Source: Vibrio marinisediminis
GTDB taxonomy: Bacteria > Pseudomonadota > Gammaproteobacteria > Enterobacterales > Vibrionaceae
Assembly (NCBI RefSeq): GCF_014050145.1
Contig: NZ_JACFYF010000009.1
Location: 62,001-126,000, forward strand
DNA: 64,000 bases
Direction of reading: 5' to 3'
Below are positions 1 to 8,938 of this stretch, piece after piece (positions within the stretch are counted from its first letter, which is position 1; each line of letters begins with the position of its first letter). The notes under the pieces are model-generated. The model was not told the origin of the DNA. It made no database searches and worked only from the letters and a program-made list of their open reading frames with translations. Both the position numbers and the translations under genes were made by a program.

Positions 1-307
1 TGACTAGCGCAATGTATTCGTCAAGAAACGCGATTTGCTCGTTAGTTGCAGGTCGAGTCCAAACACCCGCCAAAACTTCTCCCAAATCCGCGACAACGGA
101 ATCCGCTTCTTTAAGCAGTTTAAAACGAACACTAGAATGCATTTCAGGGTTCTGTTCAAATATCGCCATGATGTTAGACGCAACCATATCGGTTACCACA
201 TCTTCGATACTTTCCTCGCCTGTATCGCCATCCTCTGTAGAAAATACATCGAGATTGGATGCAAGGTACTCAATTAACGCTAAGTACCCCTCTGTCTCAA
301 CAACCAT
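1..307 (-). CDS. Conserved hypothetical protein, DUF3802-like (3' end off window)
   Basis: A leftward reading frame runs from an ATG at 307 off the left edge, giving about 102 residues with no stop. A GGAG-type ribosome site lies just upstream of the ATG. The product starts MVVETEGYLALIEYLASN and is acidic and probably helical, with no signal peptide or membrane segment. It resembles the small Vibrio DUF3802 family from memory, but I could not check this. No function can be given. The plus-strand open frames over the same bases lack good ribosome sites and are shadows. Confidence 0.6.
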   Translation of the reverse strand, partial: MVVETEGYLALIEYLASNLDVFSTEDGDTGEESIEDVVTDMVASNIMAIFEQNPEMHSSVRFKLLKEADSVVADLGEVLAGVWTRPATNEQIAFLDEYIALV

Positions 308-759
308 TTTCTCTCCAAATTAAAAATGTTAACAACTGCTTCTATACTAAAGTATTAGAGTTACGATTAACAATCCGTTGTACTGATGAGTCGCAATTAT
401 TGTTGTATATCCGACAGTTTCAGCGATTTTCCCTCCGTAGAGCTCAAAATAGAGTTGATATTATCTAATCGCCGCTTTCAAGGGCTACTATCGCGGTATG
501 AATCCAACAGGTTGAATATTGATTAAACCGCCTCGATAAGAAAGTTCGAAACACTGCCTCATTGACGCTGTCTCACTCATCGCTCCAGCGTCAAATAACA
601 ATGTATTAAGTGAAGCTTTCAACAAAGACACTGTTCACAAAATCACCTTTTTAATACAGCAATTAGCTCAAATGATTGAATTCTTTGCTGTGTGATTCGG
701 AATTGCGCGTTTCTATCTCCTACAATGTGTACATACTTCGACTAAGTTAGGGGTTGATT
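308..759. other. Intergenic region between divergent genes
   Basis: About 450 bases separate the leftward DUF3802-like gene from the rightward fructosamine kinase gene, so promoters for both should lie here. The region is AT-rich. I see no RNA gene, strong inverted repeat or convincing small gene. A 69-codon open frame at 259-468 overlaps the start of the left gene and has no ribosome site. Confidence 0.5.
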
Positions 760-1626
760 ATGTGGCAAGCCATTTCTGAACAATTGTCAGAAACATTAAT
801 GTTCTCTTTCGTTATTCAAGAAAAAACTAAACTCACGGGCGGCGATATTAGCGAAAGCTATATGATTGGTGACGGTGAGCAGCGCTACTTTGTAAAAGTA
901 AATAGCAGGCACTTTCTACCCAATTTTGAAATTGAAGCGGAAAACATTCGCAGCCTAAGAGAAACACGAACCGTGTTTGTGCCCGAACTGGTCGATATTG
1001 GTCATTCAAAGCATAACTCTTTTCTCATCCTCAACTACCTATCAACAAAACCATTAGAAAGTGCTGATTCCAGTTATACTTTTGGCCGACAACTGGCTGA
1101 GTTACATCTCTGGGGAGAGCAAAAGGAATTTGGTTTCGACCAAGACAATTACATCGGGAACACCATTCAGCCTAATCAATGGGATAGGAAGTGGGCACGC
1201 TTTTTTGCTGAACAAAGAATTGGCTGGCAATTGCAGCTTATCAAAGAAAAAGGTGTAACCCTGGTCGACATACCCGACTTTATTGGATTGATTCGAGATC
1301 TATTGTCGAATCATCAACCTCGCCCTTCGCTATTACACGGCGATCTTTGGCATGGTAACGTAGCGAATTCCGCCTTTGGACCTATTTGTTTTGACCCTTC
1401 CTGCTATTGGGGAGATCGCGAATGTGATATTGCCATGACCGAACTATTTGGTGGATTCCAACCCGAATTCTATCAAGGCTATAAAAGCATTGCGCCGTTA
1501 GAGGTAGGTTACAGTGAACGAAAACACATCTATAACCTCTACCACGTTTTAAACCACTATAATTTATTTGGTGGGCACTATTTGGATGAAGCTCAACAAT
1601 TGATAGAGCGAATACAAGCTTATTAG
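760..1626 (+). CDS. Fructosamine kinase family protein (YniA-like)
   Basis: This 288-residue protein belongs to the fructosamine-3-kinase/aminoglycoside phosphotransferase fold and closely follows E. coli YniA, including the MWQAIS start, FFAEQRIGWQLQL in the middle and LLHGDLWHGN plus FDPSCYWGDRE at the catalytic and metal-binding sites. Family members phosphorylate sugar groups on glycated proteins or small molecules; the true substrate of the YniA branch is not settled. An open frame begins at TTG 754, but the GGGG ribosome site at 750-753 fits ATG 760 and homologs begin with MWQAI. It stands alone, cytosolic, with no operon partner. Confidence 0.9.
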   Translation: MWQAISEQLSETLMFSFVIQEKTKLTGGDISESYMIGDGEQRYFVKVNSRHFLPNFEIEAENIRSLRETRTVFVPELVDIGHSKHNSFLILNYLSTKPLESADSSYTFGRQLAELHLWGEQKEFGFDQDNYIGNTIQPNQWDRKWARFFAEQRIGWQLQLIKEKGVTLVDIPDFIGLIRDLLSNHQPRPSLLHGDLWHGNVANSAFGPICFDPSCYWGDRECDIAMTELFGGFQPEFYQGYKSIAPLEVGYSERKHIYNLYHVLNHYNLFGGHYLDEAQQLIERIQAY

Positions 1627-1863
1627 CCGAAGCTATTATTTAACTTAATTTACAAAGAGTTATACATATATAGCAACAGAGAAATTGTGTGTAAATTGAT
1701 TGAGCTTGGCAAATTTTCGAGATCTTCATTCAAAATTTTTGCCCCCAGTCAAACTTTGTACTTAATTCACAACCATTACTAACTTACACGCATAACATTT
1801 ACATAGAGCAAGATTGAAGTGACGTAATTTGGTTGTCACAGAAGTAAACTACGAGGTAAGTCT

Positions 1864-2067
1864 ATGCGCAATTTCAAAGATAAAATGGTCTCCTGTCCAC
1901 ATTGTGGTCACTCCATCGGCATTACCCTCGACGCATCAAATGGTAATCAGGAGTTTTATGATGATTGCCCGGCTTGCTGCAACGCCATTCACTTTAATAT
2001 GGTGGTTAACGAGCAGATGGACTCCATCGAGTTGACTATCGACGCAGACGATGAACAAATTTTCTAA
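1864..2067 (+). CDS. CPXCG motif cysteine-rich small protein
   Basis: This 67-residue protein has a CPHCG motif at about residues 11-15 and a second CPACC motif near residue 36, so the four cysteines probably bind one zinc ion like a rubredoxin knuckle. The C-terminal third is acidic. It matches the CPXCG cysteine-rich family (PF14255 type) found widely in Gammaproteobacteria; the function is unknown. A GAGG ribosome site about 8 bases upstream supports the ATG. A shadow frame (1829-2035) overlaps it in another phase. The gene is followed by a strong terminator shared with ribE. Confidence 0.85.
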   Translation: MRNFKDKMVSCPHCGHSIGITLDASNGNQEFYDDCPACCNAIHFNMVVNEQMDSIELTIDADDEQIF

Positions 2068-2100
2068 ACTCGTTTATCGAAGCAGGTGAAAAAGAGGACT

Positions 2101-2125
2101 AAAAAGAGCGCTTAGCGCTCTTTTT
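2101..2125. terminator. Bidirectional intrinsic terminator
   Basis: A perfect 11-base-pair hairpin, AAAAAGAGCGC with a TTA loop, carries A and T tracts on its two sides. It lies between the convergent CPXCG and ribE genes and can stop transcription in both directions. Confidence 0.9.
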
Positions 2126-2144
2126 ATCATTATAAAGCCGTCAG

Positions 2145-2759
2145 TTAAGCTAACAATTTAGCTGCAAGCACTCGTTCAACAGTATCGACAATCGCTTGAG
2201 TCTGAGGATCGAACTCAACGTTAATCAAGTCACCTTCCTCTCGATGTCCAAACAGTGTTCTTTGTAAGGTTTCAGGAATCAAATGGACATTGAAGCGATT
2301 GTCCTGCACTTCACCAATGGTCAATGAACAGCCATCAAGACCAATGTACCCTTTCGCGAGCACATACTTCATGGATTCTGCGGGTAGTTCAAACCAAATT
2401 GTACGGTTATTTTCAGTGCATAGAACTTGCTTGATGGTAGCTGTCACAGAAATGTGACCAGACATACTATGCCCACCAATTTCATCACCAAATTTCGCTG
2501 CCCGCTCTACGTTGACCAAATCGCCGACGTTTACTTCACCTAAATTGGTTAGCTTTAACGTCTCTTGCATCAAATCAAAGCTCACTTGGTGACCTTCAAT
2601 TTTTGTCACCGTTAAACAACAACCGTTATGGGCAACCGAAGCACCGATCGCGATGTTCTCACCAAGTTCTCCAGTCAGTTCAATTGTATGTGTTTGAAAG
2701 TTCTGTTTCTTATCGATAGCAACGACTTTCGCCATGCCAGCAACAATGCCTGTAAACAT
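2145..2759 (-). CDS. ribE: Riboflavin synthase alpha subunit
   Basis: The 204-residue enzyme dismutates two 6,7-dimethyl-8-ribityllumazine molecules to riboflavin. It has the family N-terminus MFTGIV and two lumazine-binding barrel repeats (about 1-86 and 87-190), with NGCCLTV and SFDLMQETL in the first, and GHSMSGH at the repeat junction, then SLTIGEV and [10 protein letters not shown] in the second. The length fits the E. coli type (RibC, about 213). It is divergent from norM, the same arrangement as ribC-mdtK in E. coli and common in Vibrio. No FMN riboswitch is visible in the 143-base gap upstream. Confidence 0.96.
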   Translation of the reverse strand: MFTGIVAGMAKVVAIDKKQNFQTHTIELTGELGENIAIGASVAHNGCCLTVTKIEGHQVSFDLMQETLKLTNLGEVNVGDLVNVERAAKFGDEIGGHSMSGHISVTATIKQVLCTENNRTIWFELPAESMKYVLAKGYIGLDGCSLTIGEVQDNRFNVHLIPETLQRTLFGHREEGDLINVEFDPQTQAIVDTVERVLAAKLLA

Positions 2760-2830
2760 CGTATCTGCCTCTAATTTCTTTGTTATTCATTAAACTAACT
2801 TAAAACAAAAGACGATTCGAATAGTTTCTG

Positions 2831-2836
2831 TATAAT
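2831..2836 (+). promoter_or_regulatory. Possible -10 element for norM
   Basis: A perfect TATAAT lies 66 bases before the norM start codon. The matching -35 position is poor (AAAGAC-like), so this is only a candidate. Confidence 0.35.
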
Positions 2837-2902
2837 GCGCTGGCTCTCAAAGCACCACATTTAAGATTACGCTGTTCTTTACCCCCCTTTTGGAGTTTTT
2901 CC

Positions 2903-4273
2903 GTGCATCGTTATAAACAAGAAGCCAATACGCTGATCAAACTCGCAACCCCTGTACTTATTGCCTCTGTTGCACAAACTGGGATGAGTTTTGTTGACAC
3001 TGTAATGGCTGGTGGTGTTAGCGCGACCGATATGGCAGCGGTCTCCATCGCTTCAAGCATCTGGCTACCTTCCATTCTCTTCGGTGTTGGACTATTGATG
3101 GCGTTAGTGCCAGTTGTCGCACAACTCAATGGTTCGGCTCGATATACAAAAATTCCATTTGAAGTGCAGCAAGGCATCTATATGGCGCTGTTGATCTCTA
3201 TTCCAATCATTGGGGTTCTGTTTCAAACACAATTCATATTGCAGTTGATGGATATCGAAACGACAATGGCAAGTAAGACTATCGGCTATATGAATGCCGT
3301 TATGTTTGCTGTACCTGCCTATCTATTATTTCAAGCCTTACGTTGCTTTACTGACGGTCTATCTCTGACTAAACCGGCGATGTTTATCGGCTTTGTTGGT
3401 CTACTGTTCAATATTCCACTTAACTGGATCTTTGTTTACGGTAAGTTCGGTGCGCCAGCGTTAGGCGGTGTTGGTTGTGGTATTGCAACAGCCATCGTTT
3501 ATTGGCTAATGCTCAGTCTGATGTTGCTGTATGTACTCACGGCTAAACGCGTTGCTTATATCAAGTTATTTGAAGTCTTCCACAAACCTGATTTTTCAGC
3601 TCAGATTCGGCTCTTTAAATTGGGCTTTCCGGTCGCTGCAGCATTGTTTTTCGAAGTCACTCTATTTGCCGTGGTAGCCCTTCTGATCGCTCCTCTAGGT
3701 CCAATGGTTGTTGCTGCACACCAAGTCGCAATTAACTTCTCATCTTTAGTCTTTATGTTGCCAATGAGTATTGGCGTAGCGACCAGTATCCGTGTCGGAT
3801 ATCGCTTGGGTGAGAATGACGTTGATAAAGCCAAAGTGGCTTCTCATGTGGGTTTGCTAGTGGCGTTTGGCATGGCATTATTCACTGCCTCTTTCACGAT
3901 TATCATGCGTGATCATATCGCACTGCTTTATACCAACAACCCTGAAGTTATCGCAATTGCGTTACAGTTGTTGATGCTAGCAGCTATCTACCAATGTACT
4001 GATGCGATTCAAGTGGTAGCGGCGGCCGCACTTCGTGGATACAAAGATATGGCGGCGATTTTTAAGCGAACCTTCATTGCATATTGGGTGATTGGCTTAC
4101 CAAGCGGATACATTCTTGGTATGACTGACTGGATCGTGGAGCCACTAGGCGTTCATGGTTTTTGGTACGGGTTCCTAACGGGTCTATCCTCTGCAGCACT
4201 GATGTTGGGCATACGCTTACATTGGATGCATAAGCAGCCTGAGGAGTTTCAGTTAAGTTCTTTGGAAAGATAA
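2903..4273 (+). CDS. norM: NorM-type MATE multidrug/Na+ antiporter
   Basis: This 456-residue inner-membrane protein exports cationic drugs, such as fluoroquinolones and dyes, in exchange for Na+ in characterised Vibrio relatives. It has twelve predicted membrane segments in two MatE repeats (about 10-170 and 235-400), and its start MHRYKQEA and the segment ATPVLIASVAQTGMSFVDTVMAGG are typical of Vibrio NorM. The start is GTG at 2903 with a TTGGAG ribosome site 7 bases upstream. A terminator follows directly. Divergent neighbour ribE is the usual partner. Confidence 0.95.
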   Translation: MHRYKQEANTLIKLATPVLIASVAQTGMSFVDTVMAGGVSATDMAAVSIASSIWLPSILFGVGLLMALVPVVAQLNGSARYTKIPFEVQQGIYMALLISIPIIGVLFQTQFILQLMDIETTMASKTIGYMNAVMFAVPAYLLFQALRCFTDGLSLTKPAMFIGFVGLLFNIPLNWIFVYGKFGAPALGGVGCGIATAIVYWLMLSLMLLYVLTAKRVAYIKLFEVFHKPDFSAQIRLFKLGFPVAAALFFEVTLFAVVALLIAPLGPMVVAAHQVAINFSSLVFMLPMSIGVATSIRVGYRLGENDVDKAKVASHVGLLVAFGMALFTASFTIIMRDHIALLYTNNPEVIAIALQLLMLAAIYQCTDAIQVVAAAALRGYKDMAAIFKRTFIAYWVIGLPSGYILGMTDWIVEPLGVHGFWYGFLTGLSSAALMLGIRLHWMHKQPEEFQLSSLER

Positions 4274-4303
4274 CCCTCAGCTTAGCTCAAGTTAAGTCAA
4301 ATT

Positions 4304-4327
4304 AGGTCAGCAATGCTGACCTTTTTT
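4304..4327 (+). terminator. Intrinsic terminator of norM
   Basis: An 8-base-pair stem AGGTCAGC/GCTGACCT with an AAT loop is followed by six T residues. It lies 31 bases after the norM stop. Confidence 0.9.
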
Positions 4328-4363
4328 ATTGCGTTAATACTGCCTATTAATCATAGCTGCGCT

Positions 4364-5215
4364 CTACTCCACGCGAGTTCGCACATAACGAGCAAATTTC
4401 GGCAAGTCTCTACTTGTAAAACCATTATGACGAAAGGTAATGGTTGCTCCAATGAGTGGCGGTTGCTTCCGCTGTTGATCGGTAAAACCACTGCCAATGT
4501 AGAACTGTTTTCCACCCCGCCATTCCACCAAGACTGCTCCCAACATCCCTTTATATTTGCCTGTCCCGACTTTGTATCCAATCACCACGGCTTCATCATC
4601 TTGATGATGCTTTAATTTGAGTAAATCAGAACTACGCCCAGCTTGGTAATGGCTTGAGATTCTTCGCAGCATAATTCCCTCACCATTGGAATTATCCACA
4701 CTATCTAGATAGCCAAACAGCTCCTGTTCAGATTGAATCACACTATGTTCAATATACTGAATATGGGCTTGCTGTATTTGCTCAACGAGATAAATCAAAT
4801 TGTAATAGCGTTTAGAATAGTCACCAGCGGCATGAGGCAAATCGAACAGCATAAAACGGATCTTTCGCCAAGCTTCATCAACGGGGTTATGGTCTAAAAC
4901 TGTTTGCTGCACGACATGAAAGTTCCCGCGCCCTGCCCAAAGCTCACCCTCAACAGGGTATTCAGGCAAGTCCGCACTAAACCATTTCGGCACATGAATA
5001 TGCCGACCATTTCGAGTTTTGAGTTGTTTTCCATCCCAAACAGCGCGAATTCCGTCTAACTTTTCACTTTGCCAATACTCTGCAACATTGATGCCCTGGT
5101 GATAGCTGTGAGCTAATACAACAGGAATAACATCGTGCTGGTTGTCTTGTATATCACCATTGGCATGTAAGGCAATCAACAAGCTACTGGCTAATACCGT
5201 CAATTTAAACTGCAA
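4364..5215 (-). CDS. Secreted ATP-dependent DNA ligase (LigE/Haemophilus type)
   Basis: This 283-residue protein is a minimal ATP-dependent DNA ligase. Residues 1-19 form a signal peptide, pointing to the periplasm. The adenylation domain carries motif I EKLDGIRA (Lys52 as the AMP acceptor), then EGELW, EGIMLR and LLKLK motifs; the C-terminal third is an OB-fold domain (GATITFRHNGFT near the end). Such ligases occur in competent Gammaproteobacteria and are thought to act on incoming or extracellular DNA, which is inference here. The start is TTG with an AGGAG ribosome site 6-7 bases upstream. It stands alone next to the HPt/SypG regulators of biofilm. Confidence 0.88.
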   Translation of the reverse strand: MQFKLTVLASSLLIALHANGDIQDNQHDVIPVVLAHSYHQGINVAEYWQSEKLDGIRAVWDGKQLKTRNGRHIHVPKWFSADLPEYPVEGELWAGRGNFHVVQQTVLDHNPVDEAWRKIRFMLFDLPHAAGDYSKRYYNLIYLVEQIQQAHIQYIEHSVIQSEQELFGYLDSVDNSNGEGIMLRRISSHYQAGRSSDLLKLKHHQDDEAVVIGYKVGTGKYKGMLGAVLVEWRGGKQFYIGSGFTDQQRKQPPLIGATITFRHNGFTSRDLPKFARYVRTRVE

Positions 5216-5518
5216 AACTTGCTCCTAAATCTAACAATCATCCCAGATGAAGATCTAAGTTATCGCAAGTAGAATGAGACAGAGTATGAATCTAACCTCG
5301 AGTCACTCTCAAAAAACCTTGTTTTTCAAATCACGTTGATAACATGATGCGTTTTATTTCGTCACCACCACTATTCACACAACTAACTGAAAAAATTGAT
5401 CTATTCTTTAATATAGACAAAATCATAATTTCAGCACTGGCGTAATTTGTTACTTTTACTTTAACAAGTTTGATGTAATGATTAACACGTACGCCGCTAG
5501 ATTAAGGGATTAATGCTC

Positions 5519-5869
5519 ATGATTGACCTTGTAGATGAAGAGACCATCCAGCAGATGATTGAAGATACATCCGCAGAAGTGATGCCCATGCTAATTGATG
5601 AATACATCGAAGAAACTCAGCAGCGCGTGCAAAATATTAAACATGCGTTTTCTCAGCAAGATTATGAAGTCCTTGAATTTGAGAGCCATGCGCTTAGCAG
5701 TTCAGCATTGGCACTGGGAAATCGTGCACTTTCTTTGCTCGCTCGGAAAATCGAACATCTGTGTCTCGATGCCAAGCAAGAGGCTGCGTTAAGCTATCAC
5801 GAAGAATTTGTCCTCTTAGCTAGCTCATCGCTTGAAGCCATCATCAACCGAAAATCACAAGGATTTTAG
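5519..5869 (+). CDS. Stand-alone histidine phosphotransfer (HPt) protein, LuxU-like
   Basis: This 116-residue all-helical protein is a single HPt domain. The phosphoacceptor is the His in FESHALSSSALALGN (residue 57 from the start chosen here), matching SHALKSSAA of Vibrio LuxU. It has no kinase or receiver domain, so it must take phosphate from a sensor encoded elsewhere and pass it on, most likely to the SypG-type regulator 138 bases downstream. An ATG lies at 5513, but AAGGGA at 5504-5509 is only 3 bases from it and 9 from ATG 5519, so 5519 is preferred. In V. fischeri the same task is done by the HPt domain of SypF, which is absent here. Confidence 0.88.
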   Translation: MIDLVDEETIQQMIEDTSAEVMPMLIDEYIEETQQRVQNIKHAFSQQDYEVLEFESHALSSSALALGNRALSLLARKIEHLCLDAKQEAALSYHEEFVLLASSSLEAIINRKSQGF

Positions 5870-6007
5870 CACTATCACGGTTCTATTTGCTCATCATTTA
5901 AAGCAATAGCGAAGCATCGTTGCACAATTTCAGCAACAGAACAGACAACAACGTATTAGTTGCATTATAAAAAAAAGCATACAACGTCACTCGTAGGGAG
6001 AACATCA

Positions 6008-7462
6008 ATGAAAGCCAAAGTACTTTTGATAGAAGACTCCAAATCACTGGCTACGCTCTATAAACAATATGTTAAAGATGAACCCTATGATTTTTATCAC
6101 GTTGAGACGGGTGAAGAAGCGATGAGGTTCATCGAGCGCGAAACTCCCCAACTCATTATTCTTGACTTGAAGCTTCCCGACTTGCCAGGTGAGCAAATTC
6201 TAGACTGGCTGGTAGAGCATCAGATTCCCTCTTCCGTTATCGTTGCAACGGCGCACGGTTCAATCGATGTTGCTGTAAGCCTGTTGCAAAAAGGGGCGAA
6301 AGATTTTCTTGAGAAACCAATAAAAGCGGGACGTTTAAAAACGTCTATCAACCTGCATTTGCAACGTACAAAGCTCGAAAACCTTGTTGAAGATATTGAA
6401 CAAAAATTCGACCGAAACCGATTCCATGGCTTTATTGGTAGCAGCCTCCCCATGCAAGGAGTGTACAAAATCATTGATTCCGTTGCCCCCACGTCAGCCA
6501 GTGTGTTCATTATCGGTGAAAGTGGCACAGGGAAAGAGGTGTGCGCAGAAGCGATTCACAAAGAAAGCAAACGCCATGACAAGCCTTTCATTGCAATTAA
6601 CTGCGGCGCTATTCCAAAAGACCTGATGGAAAGTGAAATATTTGGTCATGTAAAAGGGGCATTTACTGGCGCAACCGCCGACAGAAAAGGAGCCGCAACC
6701 CTCGCAAACGGTGGGACATTATTCTTAGATGAGTTATGCGAAATGGAACTAGAAATGCAGAAAAAGCTTCTGCGTTTTCTACAAACCGGGACATTTTCGC
6801 CATTGGGCGCAAGCTCAGAACACAAAGTCGATGTTCGAATAATTTGTGCAACAAACCGCGATCCATTACAAGAAGTGGAAGAAGGTCGCTTTAGGGAAGA
6901 CTTGTACTATCGTGTCCATGTAGTACCCGTTGAAATGCCACCACTGAGAGAACGCGGGAGTGACATTGTCACGCTAGCTAAGCACTTTTTGCTTCAGTAT
7001 GCCAAAGAAGATGGTAAACAGTTTACTTCCATCAGCCATGATGCTGAATCAGCGCTGAAAAGCTATAAATGGCCTGGTAATGTTCGACAACTTCAAAACA
7101 TCATACGCAACATTGTCGTACTTAATGATGAGCGAAAACTGTCACTGATTCATTTGCCCAATCAATTTAAATCAAAAGACAATACCGCTGGACAGATAAA
7201 GCAGCACAGCAACCTTGTACCATCTCAATCGAAAGAAGTTGAATCGTTAGGCACGCCATCATCACCTTCTCTACCCGCTCAAAATGAGATCAAACCTATG
7301 TGGCAAGTGGAACGAGAAGTCATCCAACAAGCGATTGAGTACTGTGACGGCAATGTACTTAATGCAGCGGTGTTACTTGAATTAAGCGCATCGACAGTTT
7401 ACCGGAAGAAACAAGCATGGGAAGCCAGCAGCGACACCAATGATGATTACGTACTCAAGTAA
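6008..7462 (+). CDS. sypG: Sigma54-activating response regulator, SypG type
   Basis: This 484-residue NtrC-family activator has a receiver domain (1-120, phosphoacceptor Asp53 in IILDLKLPD), an AAA+ domain (about 140-370, Walker A GESGTGKE at 170-177, sigma54-contacting GAFTGA at 217-222, Walker B near 238-242) and a Fis-type helix-turn-helix (about 435-475). It is closely LuxO-like, and the syp genes downstream with five sigma54 promoters identify it as SypG. An earlier in-frame codon exists at 5960, but AGGGAG at 5995-6000 fits ATG 6008 with a 7-base spacing. It is predicted to activate all five promoters after phosphorylation by the HPt protein upstream. Confidence 0.92.
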   Translation: MKAKVLLIEDSKSLATLYKQYVKDEPYDFYHVETGEEAMRFIERETPQLIILDLKLPDLPGEQILDWLVEHQIPSSVIVATAHGSIDVAVSLLQKGAKDFLEKPIKAGRLKTSINLHLQRTKLENLVEDIEQKFDRNRFHGFIGSSLPMQGVYKIIDSVAPTSASVFIIGESGTGKEVCAEAIHKESKRHDKPFIAINCGAIPKDLMESEIFGHVKGAFTGATADRKGAATLANGGTLFLDELCEMELEMQKKLLRFLQTGTFSPLGASSEHKVDVRIICATNRDPLQEVEEGRFREDLYYRVHVVPVEMPPLRERGSDIVTLAKHFLLQYAKEDGKQFTSISHDAESALKSYKWPGNVRQLQNIIRNIVVLNDERKLSLIHLPNQFKSKDNTAGQIKQHSNLVPSQSKEVESLGTPSSPSLPAQNEIKPMWQVEREVIQQAIEYCDGNVLNAAVLLELSASTVYRKKQAWEASSDTNDDYVLK

Positions 7463-7528
7463 GCTCTGTGCTGACTTTTTGCACTAATACCTTGCGCAGA
7501 AACTTAAGCACAAACTTATGCAAAATAA

Positions 7529-7543
7529 GTCTCAAAATGAAAA
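7529..7543 (+). promoter_or_regulatory. Predicted SypG enhancer site 1
   Basis: GTCTCAAAATGAAAA fits the pattern TTCTCA-N3-TG seen upstream of the other syp promoters except for the first base. It starts 74 bases before the -24 element of the promoter at 7603. Confidence 0.7.
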
Positions 7544-7602
7544 TTACGTTATTTTTAGTAAGACTAAAAAGATAACCACCTGTTAAATAACAATTATTTT
7601 TT

Positions 7603-7618
7603 TGGCACGCATTATGAA
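7603..7618 (+). promoter_or_regulatory. Sigma54 promoter 1 (before the extra glycosyltransferase)
   Basis: TGGCACGCATTATGAA has a perfect TGGCAC -24 element and the conserved G of the -12 element; the usual C is A. Transcription should begin about 7628. Confidence 0.75.
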
Positions 7619-7653
7619 AGTAGAGCTTTATCAGTTGCTAGATGGAGCTCTAC

Positions 7654-7866
7654 ATGCCAAATCAAACAATCAACGACATCGCATGCTATTTCGCTATTCA
7701 CTCCCTATTATTCAAAAATACACTATTAGCATTCTTATCAATGAATCACTCTCTCATCATTGAGAGGATGGATAAAAAGAGCGGCGCTCACCATTACAAC
7801 TTTTTAAAACTCCCCCACACTATCAATGCGTCTTCATCCTTAGTAAAAGGAGGCCGTTATGCGTGA
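7654..7866 (+). CDS. Short leader ORF before the SypN-like gene (doubtful)
   Basis: A 70-residue open frame begins 26 bases after the predicted sigma54 start point, with TGGAG at 7643-7647 spaced 6 bases from the ATG. Its stop overlaps the start of the next gene in the arrangement ATGCGTGA, which would allow translational coupling. The product has no recognisable domain, signal peptide or convincing membrane segment. It could equally be untranslated leader that happens to be open. The same ATGCGTGA junction occurs between sypM and sypN. Confidence 0.35.
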   Translation: MPNQTINDIACYFAIHSLLFKNTLLAFLSMNHSLIIERMDKKSGAHHYNFLKLPHTINASSSLVKGGRYA

Positions 7867-8938
7867 TATGATCATTATTGGTAGCCACAATGACAATTAT
7901 TCCACTAGCTCTCAGCATTTAATTAAATGCTTGCGCAATATTGGGCGTGTTATATGGGTTGATATTCAACATCAAACAAAGACTCCCTACTCTGCCTCCA
8001 ATCAAGTTTCGCTGGACGCCCCTGTTCAACACCGCTTGAATACCGCCCAGCGTCGGCATATTTTCCTGCAAGTGAACCAAGTTCCTTACATTCATTCGCC
8101 TAGAGACCGTCAAGATGCCATACAACGTATTTTGAATGTACTGAAACCGGTATTGAAAACACAGCAGATCTCAGCACCGATCATTTGGACTTCTGAACTG
8201 TACATTGCCGATCTCCAACCTCACCTTACTGGCTCGTCATTGGTTTATTATTGTGATGATGAATCTGACGCTCGTTCTCAACTAGCGTTTGAACAAGAGC
8301 AGACCATGGTTCGCAATGCCAACGTCATTTTTGGTTCAAACGACATTATCTGCTCTCGTTTCCCGCGCAATAAAACACTTTTATTGCCGCAAGCCGTAGA
8401 CACAGAGCTTTTTTGCAAACCCGCTCTCATTGCATCTGACATGCCTAAACAAGATAAGCCTATCGCTGGTTTTTATGGCGATTTAGATAGCAAGATTGAC
8501 TATCAGTTGTTGTTTTACACTGCGCTTAACTTACCAACTTGGAATTTCGTTTTTTTAGGTAAAAACACGTTTTCAAATTACCCACTACCAAAGCTAAATA
8601 ACATCCATTACCTTGGACCTAAGCCTCATTATGAACTGCCGAGATACAGCCAACACTGGCAAGTCAGCTTATTGCCATACAAAAAAGATGCGATTATTCC
8701 TCGAAGAGTAGCAACGACGTTACTAGAGTACTTAGCTGTAGGTGCCCCTATAGTGACGACTTCAGCATCTTGTGTCAGTTCGTATAATAAATATATTAAT
8801 GTCGTAGAAAGCGCTCATGAGATGAGTGAGGCATTAAAGCTAGCTATTTATGAACAAAGAACGCCCAGTGATCTGGTGATAAGTGAAAGTTGGCAAGTAA
8901 GAAGCCAGTTTGTTAGTCGTATTCTTGATAGCCTTTAA
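7859..8938 (+). CDS. Glycosyltransferase, paralog of SypN
   Basis: This 359-residue cytosolic protein resembles SypN of the same locus along its whole length: MRDMIIIGS against MRDMIVFGE, VIWVD against VIWVN, VVYYC/VYYCDDES blocks, KPIAGFYGDL against KPVAGFYGSL, NIHYLGPKPHYEL against NIHYLGAKPHHTL and EYLAVGAPIV against EYLAVGSPIV. It is a GT-B fold glycosyltransferase family member. The NPLK part of the NPxKxxEYLA sugar-nucleotide motif is replaced by RVATTLLEYLA, so activity may be altered or lost. An AGGAGG ribosome site precedes ATG 7859. It has its own sigma54 promoter and is separated from sypA by two tRNA genes. Confidence 0.85.
   Translation: MRDMIIIGSHNDNYSTSSQHLIKCLRNIGRVIWVDIQHQTKTPYSASNQVSLDAPVQHRLNTAQRRHIFLQVNQVPYIHSPRDRQDAIQRILNVLKPVLKTQQISAPIIWTSELYIADLQPHLTGSSLVYYCDDESDARSQLAFEQEQTMVRNANVIFGSNDIICSRFPRNKTLLLPQAVDTELFCKPALIASDMPKQDKPIAGFYGDLDSKIDYQLLFYTALNLPTWNFVFLGKNTFSNYPLPKLNNIHYLGPKPHYELPRYSQHWQVSLLPYKKDAIIPRRVATTLLEYLAVGAPIVTTSASCVSSYNKYINVVESAHEMSEALKLAIYEQRTPSDLVISESWQVRSQFVSRILDSL

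Noticed and set aside
1829-2035. 68-codon frame overlapping the CPXCG gene in another phase
   Set aside because: The overlapping frame has the conserved zinc motifs and a good ribosome site, so this one is a shadow.
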